Positions 44,895 to 53,958 of a stretch of DNA of 64,000 nucleotides are shown piece by piece. Each line of letters begins with the position of its first letter. The stretch's first letter is position 1. Source of the DNA: an uncultured Pseudomonadota bacterium (GTDB taxonomy: Bacteria; Pseudomonadota; Gammaproteobacteria; Burkholderiales; JALYOK01); assembly GCA_902826775.1 (NCBI GenBank), contig CADEHE010000011.1, forward strand, positions 1 through 64,000, read 5' to 3'. The position numbers were made by a program, and so were the translations under genes. The notes under the pieces were generated by a model. The model saw only the letters and a list, made by a program, of their open reading frames with translations, made no database searches and was not told where the DNA came from.

Positions 44895-46304
44895 ATGAAA
44901 CCTGTTTGGATAGTCGACGACGACCAATCGATCCGCTGGGTGATCGAAAAAGCATTAACGCGCGAGAACATCGAGTACAAGGCATTCTCCAGCGCGACCG
45001 ATGCGCTTTCCGCGCTGGCTGATGACGAAGGCGATCCGCAGGTGGTGGTCACCGACATTCGCATGCCGGGCGGTTCCGGTCTCGATCTGCTGCAGAAACT
45101 GAAAGCGCATTCGCCGCAGTTGCCGGTCATTATCATGACCGCGTACTCCGATCTCGACAGCGCCGTGTCGGCGTTTCAAGGCGGTGCATTCGAGTACTTG
45201 CCCAAACCGTTTGACGTGTCACAGGCCGTTGAATTGATTCGGCGCGCGATGGACGAGAGCGAGCGCAGCACTCGCCCGGCCGTTCGTGTCGAAGCCAGCG
45301 CACCTTTGCTTGGCAAAGCGCCGGCGATGCAGGACGTGTTTCGCGCCATCGGGCGCTTGTCGCAGTCGAGCGCGACGGTCTTGATCACCGGCGAATCCGG
45401 CACCGGCAAAGAGTTGGTGGCGCGCGCGCTGCACGAGCATAGCCCGCGCGCAGCCAAGCCGTTCATCGCGATCAACACTGCGGCGATTCCAAAAGAACTG
45501 CTTGAGTCGGAGCTGTTCGGCCACGAGCGCGGCGCATTCACCGGCGCGCAAACGACGCGGCGCGGCCGCTTCGAGCAAGCCGAGGGCGGCACCTTATTCT
45601 TGGACGAGATCGGCGACATGCCGTCCGACTTGCAAACGCGCTTGCTGCGCGTATTGTCGGACGGGCAGTTTTACCGCGTTGGCGGGCATCAGCCGATCAC
45701 CGCGAGCGTGCGCGTTATCGCCGCGACGCATCAGGATCTTGAAGCGCGCGTCAAACAAGGCATGTTCCGCGAGGACTTGTTCCATCGATTGAACGTGATT
45801 CGTTTGCGGCTGCCGAGCTTACGCGAACGGCGCGAAGATATTCCAGTGCTGGCGCGACATTTCCTGCAGAAGAGTGCGCGCGAGCTGGGGGTAGAGGCGA
45901 AGCGCCTGTCGGAGGGTGCGCTGCGCTATCTGGCTGCGTTGGAGTTTCCCGGCAATGTGCGCCAACTTGAGAATTTATGCCACTGGTTGACCGTGATGGC
46001 GCCGGGTGTCAATGTCGACGTCGCGGATCTGCCGCCGGAATTTCGTGAACCTGCCGCGAGCGTGGGCGAAGCCGATTGGCTGAGTCAGCTGGAAAAACTT
46101 GTTGCACTCGATCTCGCGCGCGGCAAGCAGCGCATCATGCCGGCGCTGGTGGATCAATTCGAGCGAGCGCTGATCGTCAAGGCGCTCGAACACACCGGCG
46201 GGCGCCGCATCGAAGCTGCTAACTTGTTGGGACTTGGCCGCAACACGCTTACGCGCAAAATCCAAGAATTAGGCATCGACAATAAGGCCGACAACGAAGC
46301 TTAA
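44895..46304 (+). CDS. ntrC: Nitrogen response regulator NtrC
   Basis: This 469-residue sigma-54 activator has a receiver with D54 (VVVTDIRMPGGSG), a central AAA+ domain with Walker A GESGTGKELVARAL, the sigma-54 contact loop GAFTGAQ, Walker B GGTLFLDEIGDM, and a Fis-type helix-turn-helix at the end (GGRRIEAANLLGLGRNTLTRKIQ). It would be phosphorylated by NtrB and activate the glnA promoter from the sites at 41046-41093. The 94-bp gap before it contains a purine-rich stretch with GGAGAGAGGGGCAGGGG (about 44850-44866) of unknown role. Confidence 0.97.
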   Translation: MKPVWIVDDDQSIRWVIEKALTRENIEYKAFSSATDALSALADDEGDPQVVVTDIRMPGGSGLDLLQKLKAHSPQLPVIIMTAYSDLDSAVSAFQGGAFEYLPKPFDVSQAVELIRRAMDESERSTRPAVRVEASAPLLGKAPAMQDVFRAIGRLSQSSATVLITGESGTGKELVARALHEHSPRAAKPFIAINTAAIPKELLESELFGHERGAFTGAQTTRRGRFEQAEGGTLFLDEIGDMPSDLQTRLLRVLSDGQFYRVGGHQPITASVRVIAATHQDLEARVKQGMFREDLFHRLNVIRLRLPSLRERREDIPVLARHFLQKSARELGVEAKRLSEGALRYLAALEFPGNVRQLENLCHWLTVMAPGVNVDVADLPPEFREPAASVGEADWLSQLEKLVALDLARGKQRIMPALVDQFERALIVKALEHTGGRRIEAANLLGLGRNTLTRKIQELGIDNKADNEA

Positions 46305-46309
46305 TCGCG

Positions 46310-46334
46310 GCTCGCGCGTTGTCACCGCGCGAGC
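46310..46334 (+). terminator. Stem-loop after ntrC
   Basis: GCTCGCGCG and CGCGCGAGC form a perfect 9-bp stem with the loop TTGTCAC, starting 6 bp after the ntrC stop. No T-tract follows, so it may need Rho or serve mainly to stabilise the transcript end. Confidence 0.55.
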
Positions 46335-46622
46335 GCCATCGAGCGAAGTCGGCTATTCATACGTCTGCGCGGAGTCGAGCGCATCGGGCACAGTTGCTCA
46401 CGGTAGGCAGCGCGTACAATCTGCTGCGCATGAGTTGCTTGGTGCCGCTGGCGTAGGTCAGGTGCGTTCACAAACCGTGAAATACAGACAAAGTCGATGA
46501 AACCGAAACGGTTAACAGTCAAAACCCTCAAATATCCCGACTGCTTCAGAGTCAAACTCGGGGATTCTTCAGCAGCCTGCTAGATACAATAACGAGTAGT
46601 AAGCAATCCGACCAAATTTGTA
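46335..46622. other. Non-coding stretch between ntrC and VanZ-like gene
   Basis: No convincing gene was found. A minus-strand frame of 77 codons (46322-46555) has no ribosome-binding site and no family resemblance. The segment 46545-46580, with GGGGATTCTTCAGCAGCCTG, looks to me like the kind of end sequence seen next to transposase genes, so a decayed IS end is possible. This rests on memory only. Confidence 0.3.
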
Positions 46623-47000
46623 ATGCAATCGTCTCGCGTGCGCCGCCTCTGGCGTTTCTTGGGTTGGTGTTTCGTCGTCGCCGCTATTTGGCTTTCGCTC
46701 ACGCCTGAGCCGCCAAGCGCCGTATTTGCTGCCGGCGATAAACCGGCACACTTGCTCGGCTATACGACGCTGATGCTGTGGTTCGCGCAACTGGATCCAA
46801 CGCTTGCAGCCAAAGTGCGCGTTGCGCTTGCGCTAATCGGCCTCGGAATCGTGTTGGAGATCCTGCAAGACATCGGCGGCGTGCGCCATGCGGACGTGCT
46901 CGATGCGCTGGCCAACTCCTTCGGAGTCGGAGTTGGCCTACTGTTGGGTTGCACGCCGCTAGGTTGTGTGTTGCGCAGATTGGAAGCCCTCCCCCTATAG
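46623..47000 (+). CDS. VanZ-family membrane protein
   Basis: This 125-residue protein has four helices and the VanZ pattern: WLSLTPEPPS after the first helix, then DKPAHLLGYTTLMLWFAQL and GIVLEILQDIGGVRHADVLDALANSFGVGVG. The conserved acidic residues (DK, E, D, DVLDALAN) lie at membrane edges. In other bacteria members have been linked to teicoplanin resistance, but most are of unknown role and no resistance genes are nearby. It stands alone between ntrC and the PEP-CTERM protein gene. Confidence 0.8.
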   Translation: MQSSRVRRLWRFLGWCFVVAAIWLSLTPEPPSAVFAAGDKPAHLLGYTTLMLWFAQLDPTLAAKVRVALALIGLGIVLEILQDIGGVRHADVLDALANSFGVGVGLLLGCTPLGCVLRRLEALPL

Positions 47001-47213
47001 CGCATTGACGGCGTTGTGTGAAGACGCATTCGACGCTCGTGCGCTGTTTGACTGCGGTCAGCGCTTGCCTCGGAACGGCGTAGGCCAATCGGCCTGCGAG
47101 AACCAAACTCCACCGTCATCGGCTCGCCACCGGTGGCGCGTATGGTCGTGGCGAAAGAGCGCAAATTCCTGCCGAATCTGGACGGCCGGCTGCGTTGTCT
47201 TGGAGGGAGTCCG

Positions 47214-48299
47214 ATGCAAGTGACACACCATGGCTTGATCCGCTCGCCTTACCCACCTCGCAACAATGCGGCGCGAATAGTGCGCGCTCTGTTTGCGCTG
47301 GGCCTTGTTGTCTTTGCTGTCCAGGCAAACGCTGCGACGAGGTACGTGGTAGCGGCGAGCTATGGCTGCGCCGATTCCTCTCCGCCGGGTGGCGGTCTGA
47401 ACGAATCCGCGCAGGTGTACGTAGGCTGCTTCTCGGATTGGTTTGTCACAGGCCCTGGGGGTGGGGACGTGATAAGCCACAGTACTATGGAATTCAGCAA
47501 CGTGGTAGCGATTAACGCAAGTGGACAAGTTACGGGGGTGGTTCCGGACTATGTCTCCGTCGGCAGCCGTTCGTTTGTTACTGGACCAGGCGGTGCGGCG
47601 CCGCGGTATATCTCCTTGCGGGACCACGTTACGGAACCTCTTGGCATTAACGATTCCGGACAAGTGCTAGGAGCATCCTACTTGCCTAACCAGCGTGTTA
47701 TTTCAAGTTATTGGATTGCAGATGGGATCGGGGAGCCGACCTACTTTACTGACCCATCCAGCATCGACTTCGCAAGTTTCGGAACTTTCCAGCCTGAAGT
47801 GGTCAATCCGGGGACAACGCTTGAAATTACCTCCGCAGCCAATAGGAATGGCCAACGAACCGGTGGAATCAGAGGTGCTCCTAATCATGCATTTGCGAGC
47901 GATGCTTCCGGGGCGATAGTCGACTTGCACCCGCTCCTCGGAAATGTTGATTCATCTTGGGGAGTGGATATCAATATTGGTGGCGACGTGCTGGGGCAAA
48001 AATACGAGCTTACCGGATACATTGACCCCGGCGGATCGCCAACGTATCGTGAGTCATCCCCCTTCCTATACAAAGACGGTCAAATGTTTGACCTCAATGC
48101 ACTCCTCGGCAATGGCGTTGCGGTTCAGCGAGCTATCGCGATGAATGATAGTGGTTGGATTCTGGCCACCGACTCTTCTCCACAACTGTTCTTGCTCGCT
48201 CCGGTACCGGAAGCGAGCGAGTGCGCGATGCTTCTCGCTGGTTTGATGCTGGTGGGAGTTGCCGCGCGCCGGCGGCGCCTAGCGCAGGCCGAGCTATAG
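47214..48299 (+). CDS. HAF-repeat protein with PEP-CTERM-like sorting tail
   Basis: This 361-residue exported protein has a signal peptide (VRALFALGLVVFAVQANA) and internal HAF-type repeats of the form INASGQVTGV, INDSGQVLGA and MNDSGWILA. The C-terminus is a PEP-CTERM-like tail: VPEASECAMLLAGLMLVGVAARRRR, with a short hydrophobic helix and an Arg cluster. The Pro-Glu-Pro core is altered to Pro-Glu-Ala. Such tails are processed by exosortase, which is not in this window. GGAGGG precedes the ATG. The protein is probably displayed on the surface or in the extracellular matrix; its role is unknown. Confidence 0.75.
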   Translation: MQVTHHGLIRSPYPPRNNAARIVRALFALGLVVFAVQANAATRYVVAASYGCADSSPPGGGLNESAQVYVGCFSDWFVTGPGGGDVISHSTMEFSNVVAINASGQVTGVVPDYVSVGSRSFVTGPGGAAPRYISLRDHVTEPLGINDSGQVLGASYLPNQRVISSYWIADGIGEPTYFTDPSSIDFASFGTFQPEVVNPGTTLEITSAANRNGQRTGGIRGAPNHAFASDASGAIVDLHPLLGNVDSSWGVDINIGGDVLGQKYELTGYIDPGGSPTYRESSPFLYKDGQMFDLNALLGNGVAVQRAIAMNDSGWILATDSSPQLFLLAPVPEASECAMLLAGLMLVGVAARRRRLAQAEL

Positions 48300-48504
48300 A
48301 CTGCCGCCTGATGTAGTTACACTAGTTACACCCGTGGCGCGTTGCGGGACTGGCGTCGTTAACCTTCTTTACCCAGCAACACCCCCTCGATGCGCCGGTC
48401 GCACCTATTTAGATTCGCCGCCTGAACCCCATTTGAACGCCTGCCAACATACGCACTCACCTTAGGCGCGTATACTTGGCGGACCGCTTTGTCAGGAGAG
48501 GCTA

Positions 48505-49362
48505 ATGTTGCGACTACTCACGGTTTTTACGGCGCTGTTGATTGCGTTCGGCGCGCTTGCGCCACAAGATGCAGACGCCGGACGACGCTTCGGCGGTGGC
48601 CGCTCCACCGGCATGAAACGTGATCTGCCGCCGCAACAAGCTCCAGCGGCGCGCCCTGATCGCGCGGATCAGCAGAGCGGAGCCGCTTCCACGCGCGGCG
48701 GCGCATCGCGCTGGCTCGGCCCGTTGGCGGCGTTCGGCCTGGGCGCGTTGTTCATGTCGATGTTCGGCGGCAGCGCGCTGGCTGGTTTCCTCGGCAATTT
48801 GCTGATGATTGTTCTGCTGATCGCCGCTGTTCGTTTTGTCATGCGCATGTGGCAGGCGAAGAACTCGCCGGCGCAGCAGCCTTTGCGGTATGCGGCGAAT
48901 GCGCCTGGCACGGCGGGCGGCGCGGCGCGAGCCGCGGAATTCGGCGGCCTAGCGCGCGCGCCGATCGAAGCTCCACAAGCAGTGCGCTATCCACCGGGTT
49001 TCGATGTCCAGGCATTCTTGCGCCAAGCTAAAGTTTCATTCATCCGGCTGCAAGCCGCGAACGACGCCGGTGACTTAAGCGATATCCGCGATTACACCAC
49101 GCCGGAACTCTACGGCGAGATCGCCATGCAGATTCAGGAGCGTGGCGGTGCCAAGCAGCACGTCGAAGTGATGAAGCTCGAAGCGGACTTGCTCGAAGTC
49201 GTTACCGAAGGCGATCGTCAAATCGCCAGCGTGCGTTTTAGCGGCTTGCTGCGTGAGGATGAAGGTGGTGCCGCGCAAGATTTCCAAGAAGTGTGGCACG
49301 TCGTCAAAGAAGCCAACGATGCGAACGCACCTTGGATGATCGCAGGGATACAGCAAGTCTAG
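48505..49362 (+). CDS. Tim44-like domain membrane protein
   Basis: This 285-residue protein has a signal-like helix, a basic and Gly/Arg-rich segment (GRRFGGGRSTGMKRD), two membrane helices (about residues 75-115) and a C-terminal Tim44-like domain (FDVQAFLRQAKVSFIRLQAANDAGDLSDIRDYTTPELYGEI). Bacterial Tim44-like proteins sit in the inner membrane and may bind or help assemble other proteins, but the role is not established. The start follows CAGGAGAGG. The gap to the next gene (227 bp) shows nothing recognisable. Confidence 0.8.
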   Translation: MLRLLTVFTALLIAFGALAPQDADAGRRFGGGRSTGMKRDLPPQQAPAARPDRADQQSGAASTRGGASRWLGPLAAFGLGALFMSMFGGSALAGFLGNLLMIVLLIAAVRFVMRMWQAKNSPAQQPLRYAANAPGTAGGAARAAEFGGLARAPIEAPQAVRYPPGFDVQAFLRQAKVSFIRLQAANDAGDLSDIRDYTTPELYGEIAMQIQERGGAKQHVEVMKLEADLLEVVTEGDRQIASVRFSGLLREDEGGAAQDFQEVWHVVKEANDANAPWMIAGIQQV

Positions 49363-49588
49363 TTAGCCTGTACCCTCATGCTTTGTTGCCGTTCGCCCAG
49401 CGTGCTGCGGGATAGAAATTTGGCAGCGCGCTAGCGCGCAATACTGGCAGAACACCCACTCGCAGTTCGCCCCGGCGGGCGCTTACATCTGCACACGAAC
49501 CATTGTGAACGGCGCCGCTTTGACTTTGCGCACACCGCCGCGCTACCCTTCCGTTGACGTTAAGAAGACCGAAAAACAGGAGCGTGCG

Positions 49589-51400
49589 ATGTTCTCGAAC
49601 CGAGGCAGTCGAGCTGTATCGAAATCTTTACATCACTATCTCATTCTCTCCACGCTGTGCGCATCACTCGCACTGTTTGCTGCTGCGCCCGCACATAGCC
49701 AAAGCGCTTATCAAGACCCCGCTGGCCGTTACGCGCTGAGCGTGCCAAAGGGTTGGAAAATCGCTAACGCGAGTGCGCAAGCGCTGGTGCTCACGGCGCG
49801 CGAAGCCTCCGTCACCGTGACTTTCTCCGAGCAAGGCGATCCAGAGTCGGTGATCGACGCGATCATCGACCAGGTTGCTTCGCAGTGGCACGATTTCGAG
49901 GAACTCAAAGACGGGCCCGCCACGCTGGGCGCACAGCGCGGCGTGTTCACGCTCTGCTCCGGCAAGAACCCGAAAGGCGTTGCATCGTACTTCCGCGCTG
50001 CGGCTGCACCCATGGCCGGCGGCGTGCTGGTCATGATGGCATCCGTGCCGCAGGCGCGCTTCGCGGAACTAAAGAGCAGCCTCGAAGCGCTCGAACGCGG
50101 TGTCGCCCAAGCGGGCGCCAAAGGCGTGTCGGGGAGTGTGGGCGGCTCTGGAGCGGATCAAGCGGACGCACGCCTCGCGGCATTGGAAAAGGCCTACGCT
50201 GACGGCGTGCTTACGCAAGAAGAATTCGAAGCGAAGAAGCGCGCGCTCGGCGCCGGCAAGCAAGCTGCCGCAACAAACGGCAAAGACACCAAGCCCGTCA
50301 AAGCGGCTGCGGACAAGAACGCCAAGTACTACCGCATGCGCTACGTGAAGGTAATGGACAGCCAAGGCTGGGGTCAGCCGGTCGAAGCGTTCCGCATGCT
50401 GATTCCGTCCGACTGGAAGAGTGAGGGCGGCGTCAATTGGGTGCCAAACGTTGCGTGCCCCGGCAACATCGTGCAACTCAACTTCCGCGCGAACGCGCCG
50501 GATGGCGTCACCGGCGTCGAATTCTGGCCGCTCTACAACTGGGTTTCTGCCGACGAACCGATGACGCAGCAAATCCTGCAACAGCAAGCGCAGAACGGCC
50601 AAGGCTGCCAGCCCGGCCCGGCAGTGGGCGCGGCGGATTTCCTGCGAAACATGGTCGTACCGCAGCTACGGCGCGGCGCGCGGATCATCTCCGCCGAACG
50701 CATGGAGGGCGCCACGCGTGCGTTGCAGAAAAGTTTAGAGCCGCTCAACCAGCAGTTCGCCGCAGGTAACTTGCCAGTGCAGCGTGTTGGCGACGCAGGG
50801 CGCGTGCGCATCGCCTATAGAGCCGGCGCGCGCGACGTGGAGGAGTCGATCAGCGCTAACGTCTACGCGACCATCTCCATGATGATGAGCACCGCCGGTG
50901 CCATGCAAGGCGACCTGAACGCCAAAACGCGTTCGTATCAACTTATCGGACAAGACATCGTCGTCACACGCGCGCCGCGCGGCCAACTCGATGCGAACGG
51001 TGAATTGTTCGCGCTCATGCTCGGCTCGGTGCAAGTCAATCCGCAATATTTAGCGGCGGTGAGCCAATTCTTCGCCAACATCGCGCGCATCAACCAGCAG
51101 GCCGTGGCCGACCGCCAGCGCATCTGGCGCGACGCGCAGAATCACATCGAAAAAACACGCGCCGAAACGCGCGCCTATCAACAACAATCGCAAGACCGGA
51201 TCAACGAGCAGTTCGGGCAAATGATTCGCGGCGTGGAAACGTTCGTCGACGCGAAGAGCAATGAACGCCTCGAACTCTCAGCCGGCTTCAATCAAGCGTG
51301 GCGCCATCCCAACGGCGATGTGCTGCTCAGCAACTCCCCCAACTTCGATCCGCGCGTGGTGCTGCAAGAGGATTGGCGCGAGTTGAAGAAGGGGCAGTAG
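49589..51400 (+). CDS. Large exported protein with SHOCT-like motif
   Basis: This 603-residue protein has a signal peptide (ILSTLCASLALFAAAPAHSQ) and an N-terminal domain of about 150 residues (GRYALSVPKGWKIAN). A SHOCT-like short helical pair follows, LAALEKAYADGVLTQEEFEAKKRAL, near residue 200. A large C-terminal domain has FRMLIPSDWKSEGGVNW and a long helical stretch near residue 520 (RQRIWRDAQNHIEKTRAETRAYQQQ). SHOCT motifs occur in oligomerising proteins. AGGAGC precedes this ATG and an earlier in-frame GTG at 49505 is less likely. Function is unknown. Confidence 0.7.
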   Translation: MFSNRGSRAVSKSLHHYLILSTLCASLALFAAAPAHSQSAYQDPAGRYALSVPKGWKIANASAQALVLTAREASVTVTFSEQGDPESVIDAIIDQVASQWHDFEELKDGPATLGAQRGVFTLCSGKNPKGVASYFRAAAAPMAGGVLVMMASVPQARFAELKSSLEALERGVAQAGAKGVSGSVGGSGADQADARLAALEKAYADGVLTQEEFEAKKRALGAGKQAAATNGKDTKPVKAAADKNAKYYRMRYVKVMDSQGWGQPVEAFRMLIPSDWKSEGGVNWVPNVACPGNIVQLNFRANAPDGVTGVEFWPLYNWVSADEPMTQQILQQQAQNGQGCQPGPAVGAADFLRNMVVPQLRRGARIISAERMEGATRALQKSLEPLNQQFAAGNLPVQRVGDAGRVRIAYRAGARDVEESISANVYATISMMMSTAGAMQGDLNAKTRSYQLIGQDIVVTRAPRGQLDANGELFALMLGSVQVNPQYLAAVSQFFANIARINQQAVADRQRIWRDAQNHIEKTRAETRAYQQQSQDRINEQFGQMIRGVETFVDAKSNERLELSAGFNQAWRHPNGDVLLSNSPNFDPRVVLQEDWRELKKGQ

Positions 51401-51557
51401 CCAACAGATCTATCGGCCGTTACGTTCTTGCCTGATTGTCGGGAACGCGCCGGCGCTGAGACGGCCGCATCGCACGAGCGTTGGTAGTGTCCGGAGCCCC
51501 GCCCGAGCGGTTCTCGCTTGCCGCCGGGAGTGGCAGGTCTGGTAAGCTCTGCGCATC

Positions 51558-52331
51558 ATGGACAGCAGCACCGAAACGCTCGCCTTAGCTATCGAGCGCG
51601 CGCGCAACTGGGTACACGAAGCGCAGCGCGTGGTGGTGCTCACCGGGGCCGGTGTTTCGACCGATTCAGGTATTCCCGACTTTCGCGGACCGCAAGGGGT
51701 GTGGACCAAGAATCCGGCTGCGGAAAAACAATCGACGTTGCAGCACTACGTTGCCGACGCCGAAGTGCGCAAAGCATCCTGGCGAGCTCGGCTTGATCAT
51801 CCCGCGTGGCAAGCAAAGCCGAACGCGGGCCATCAGGCGTTAGTGGAACTGGAGCGGCGCGGGAAGCTGCACGCGCTCATTACCCAGAATATCGACGAAT
51901 TGCACCAAATCGCGGGCAACTCTCCCGAGCGCGTGATAGAAGTGCACGGCACCGTGCGCAAAGTGCAGTGCCTGAACTGCGGCTGGCGCGCGCCGATGGC
52001 CGCCGCGCTTGAGCGTGTGCGCGCCGGCGAAGAAGATCCGGCGTGCCATAGCTGCGGCGGCATTTTGAAGAGCGCGACGATTTCCTTTGGTCAGGCACTG
52101 GTGCCAGAAGTGATCGAGCGTGCCATGCGCGCAGCGCGTGAAGCGCAGGTATTCATTGCGGTCGGCACTACGTTGCGCGTATTTCCCGTCGCCGATACTT
52201 TGCCCAAAGCACGAGAGGCCGGAGCGCGTATCGTCATTGTGAATGCGGAACCGACCGCAATGGATGATCTGGCCGATGCGGCGCTGCGCGGTTCGATCAG
52301 TGCCTTATTGCCAGCGGTCCTGGGCGAATAG
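51558..52331 (+). CDS. cobB: Sir2-family NAD-dependent protein deacylase
   Basis: This 257-residue sirtuin removes acyl groups from lysines using NAD. NAD site: VVLTGAGVSTDSGIPDFRG and TQNIDELHQIAGN. The catalytic base is H130 in VIEVHGTVRK. The zinc module has four cysteines at 138, 141, 163 and 166 (CLNC ... CHSC). The rest (SFGQALVPEVIERA, VGTTLRVFPVADTLP, VNAEPT) is standard. It is a monocistronic gene with an unremarkable 157-bp upstream region. Confidence 0.9.
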   Translation: MDSSTETLALAIERARNWVHEAQRVVVLTGAGVSTDSGIPDFRGPQGVWTKNPAAEKQSTLQHYVADAEVRKASWRARLDHPAWQAKPNAGHQALVELERRGKLHALITQNIDELHQIAGNSPERVIEVHGTVRKVQCLNCGWRAPMAAALERVRAGEEDPACHSCGGILKSATISFGQALVPEVIERAMRAAREAQVFIAVGTTLRVFPVADTLPKAREAGARIVIVNAEPTAMDDLADAALRGSISALLPAVLGE

Positions 52332-52467
52332 AAATGGAGTTTTCTTCAGCCCGGCTGGGCCGAGCGAGCGGAGCGTCAGCGGCGACAGCCCAGTAGTTTT
52401 GCCTGCGCGCTGCGCTTGCTTGGGAAATTGCTCCGGCCTCACGTTCGCAAGCCCGCATACTCGCATT

Positions 52468-53232
52468 TCAACCTAGTTCGACCGACACCGGCGCGTGGTC
52501 CGAAGGACGTTCGAGCTTGCGCGGGGTTCGATCTATGCTGCACGAGCGGCAGCTCGATGCCAGCGCATCCGATAGCAAGATATGGTCGATGCGCAAACCC
52601 ATGTTGCGACGAAACGCCATCATGCGGTAGTCCCACCAGCTGAAACTTTCTGGCGGTTGCTCGAATAGGCGAAAACTATCCTTGAAACCAAGCGCGAGCA
52701 GATCGAAGAACGCTTTGCGTTCCTTGTCACTGCACAAGACTTGCCCCTCCCAAGCTTTGGGATCGTGCACGTCCGCGTCGGCCGGCGCAATGTTCATGTC
52801 TCCCAGCACGACGAGCTTTGGATATCGCTTCAATTCCTCACGTAGCCAGTCGGCGCATGCACTCAGCCAAGCGAGCTTGTACTGATATTTTTCTGACTCG
52901 ATGCTTTGGCCATTTGGAACATACACGCAGACCACGCGCAAGTCCGCGAAAGTGGCGGTGAGCACGCGACGTTGCTCGTCAGGGAAGTCGGGCAATCCTT
53001 TGAGAATACCAGTGGCTTCGCAACGGCTGAGAATGGCCACGCCGTTGTAAGTTTTTTGACCGCTAGCAGCGCAGAAATAACCGGCCTCGCGCAGCGTGTC
53101 AGCTGGGAAGCGCGCATCTTCGAGCTTGGTTTCTTGCAAGCACAACACGTCGGGCTGCTGTTGCTGCAGCCAACTCAGCACATGCGGCAGGCGAACGTTG
53201 AGCGAATTAACGTTCCACGTTGCCAGCTTCAT
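52468..53232 (-). CDS. xthA: Exodeoxyribonuclease III (AP endonuclease)
   Basis: This 254-residue enzyme removes nucleotides 3'-5' and cuts at abasic sites in base-excision repair. Motifs are [27 protein letters not shown] with the metal-binding Glu, [22 protein letters not shown] and [11 protein letters not shown], which holds the catalytic Asp-His pair. Its start overlaps the upstream gene's stop by 4 bp (ATGA), so it is translated with the DUF4124-glutaredoxin gene. Confidence 0.95.
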   Translation of the reverse strand: MKLATWNVNSLNVRLPHVLSWLQQQQPDVLCLQETKLEDARFPADTLREAGYFCAASGQKTYNGVAILSRCEATGILKGLPDFPDEQRRVLTATFADLRVVCVYVPNGQSIESEKYQYKLAWLSACADWLREELKRYPKLVVLGDMNIAPADADVHDPKAWEGQVLCSDKERKAFFDLLALGFKDSFRLFEQPPESFSWWDYRMMAFRRNMGLRIDHILLSDALASSCRSCSIDRTPRKLERPSDHAPVSVELG

Positions 53233-53813
53233 TGCTTGGGCTGGGCATTACCCTCAGGCGCTGGCTCTGACGCTGATGTGGCGGGCGCGGACTCGCCACT
53301 GTCGGCGGGCGGCTTGGACGCGGTGCGCTGAGTCTGTTCAGCTTTCACGCCCGGATTGGTTTTCGGATACCCGGCTGTATCCAACGTGCTATTCCAAGCG
53401 CCGGCTTCAAATCCCTTGATTGGTTTCAATTTCCCTACGACCAAGGTGGGCACTTCGAGCGCACCGACCAACTTGGTCAGCGCCGTCGCGTCCGTTGGCG
53501 AAGCGGACGGATCCTTTTGTGCATAGGGAACGCCGCGCTTTTGCAGCAGATCGCGCGCGAGCTTGCAGGGTTCACCGCAATCGGTCGTGTACATCAATAC
53601 CGGGTATTTTTTCGCGGCTTCGCGCGTCGCGTAAGGCAGTGCGGTGTCGGCCGCCTTATCCGCCGCGGCTTTCTTCTCGATTTTCTTGGCGGTCCGAGGC
53701 GGCGGCATATCGCTGTAAGTGATGCGCCCGTCCTGATCGACGTAGCGGTACAGTTCGCCCGCGTAGGCTGATTGCGCCAACCAGATAGTCAAGATTGATG
53801 CCGCGAGTCTCAT
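53229..53813 (-). CDS. DUF4124 + glutaredoxin-like exported protein
   Basis: This 194-residue protein has a signal peptide ([16 protein letters not shown]), a DUF4124 part ([21 protein letters not shown]) and a thioredoxin-fold part with the redox site DCGEPC (C79, C83) and [20 protein letters not shown]. It ends in a Ser/Pro/Ala-rich disordered tail. The combination would place a redox-active domain in the periplasm. It overlaps xthA by 4 bp. Whether it acts as a disulfide reductant or binds a partner is open. Confidence 0.8.
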   Translation of the reverse strand: MRLAASILTIWLAQSAYAGELYRYVDQDGRITYSDMPPPRTAKKIEKKAAADKAADTALPYATREAAKKYPVLMYTTDCGEPCKLARDLLQKRGVPYAQKDPSASPTDATALTKLVGALEVPTLVVGKLKPIKGFEAGAWNSTLDTAGYPKTNPGVKAEQTQRTASKPPADSGESAPATSASEPAPEGNAQPKQ

Positions 53814-53958
53814 ACCGTTTCCTCAAGATTTGTGCAAAGTATAGAGGAAATAAACGCAACAAATGGGAATTTGGCTACAGCGTCACAGCGTCGCAAGACG
53901 TTGCCACCCTTTGCATTGTGCAACAAGGCGTTAGCAGCGCGCGGCAGGCGTTCCCGAG

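Noticed and set aside
43586..45136. 516-codon open frame antisense to ntrB and the start of ntrC
   Set aside because: Composition shadow in a GC-rich genome; the sense frames hold the complete kinase and receiver motifs.
46322..46555. 77-codon minus-strand gene behind ntrC
   Set aside because: No ribosome-binding site, no recognisable motif, overlaps the ntrC stem-loop.
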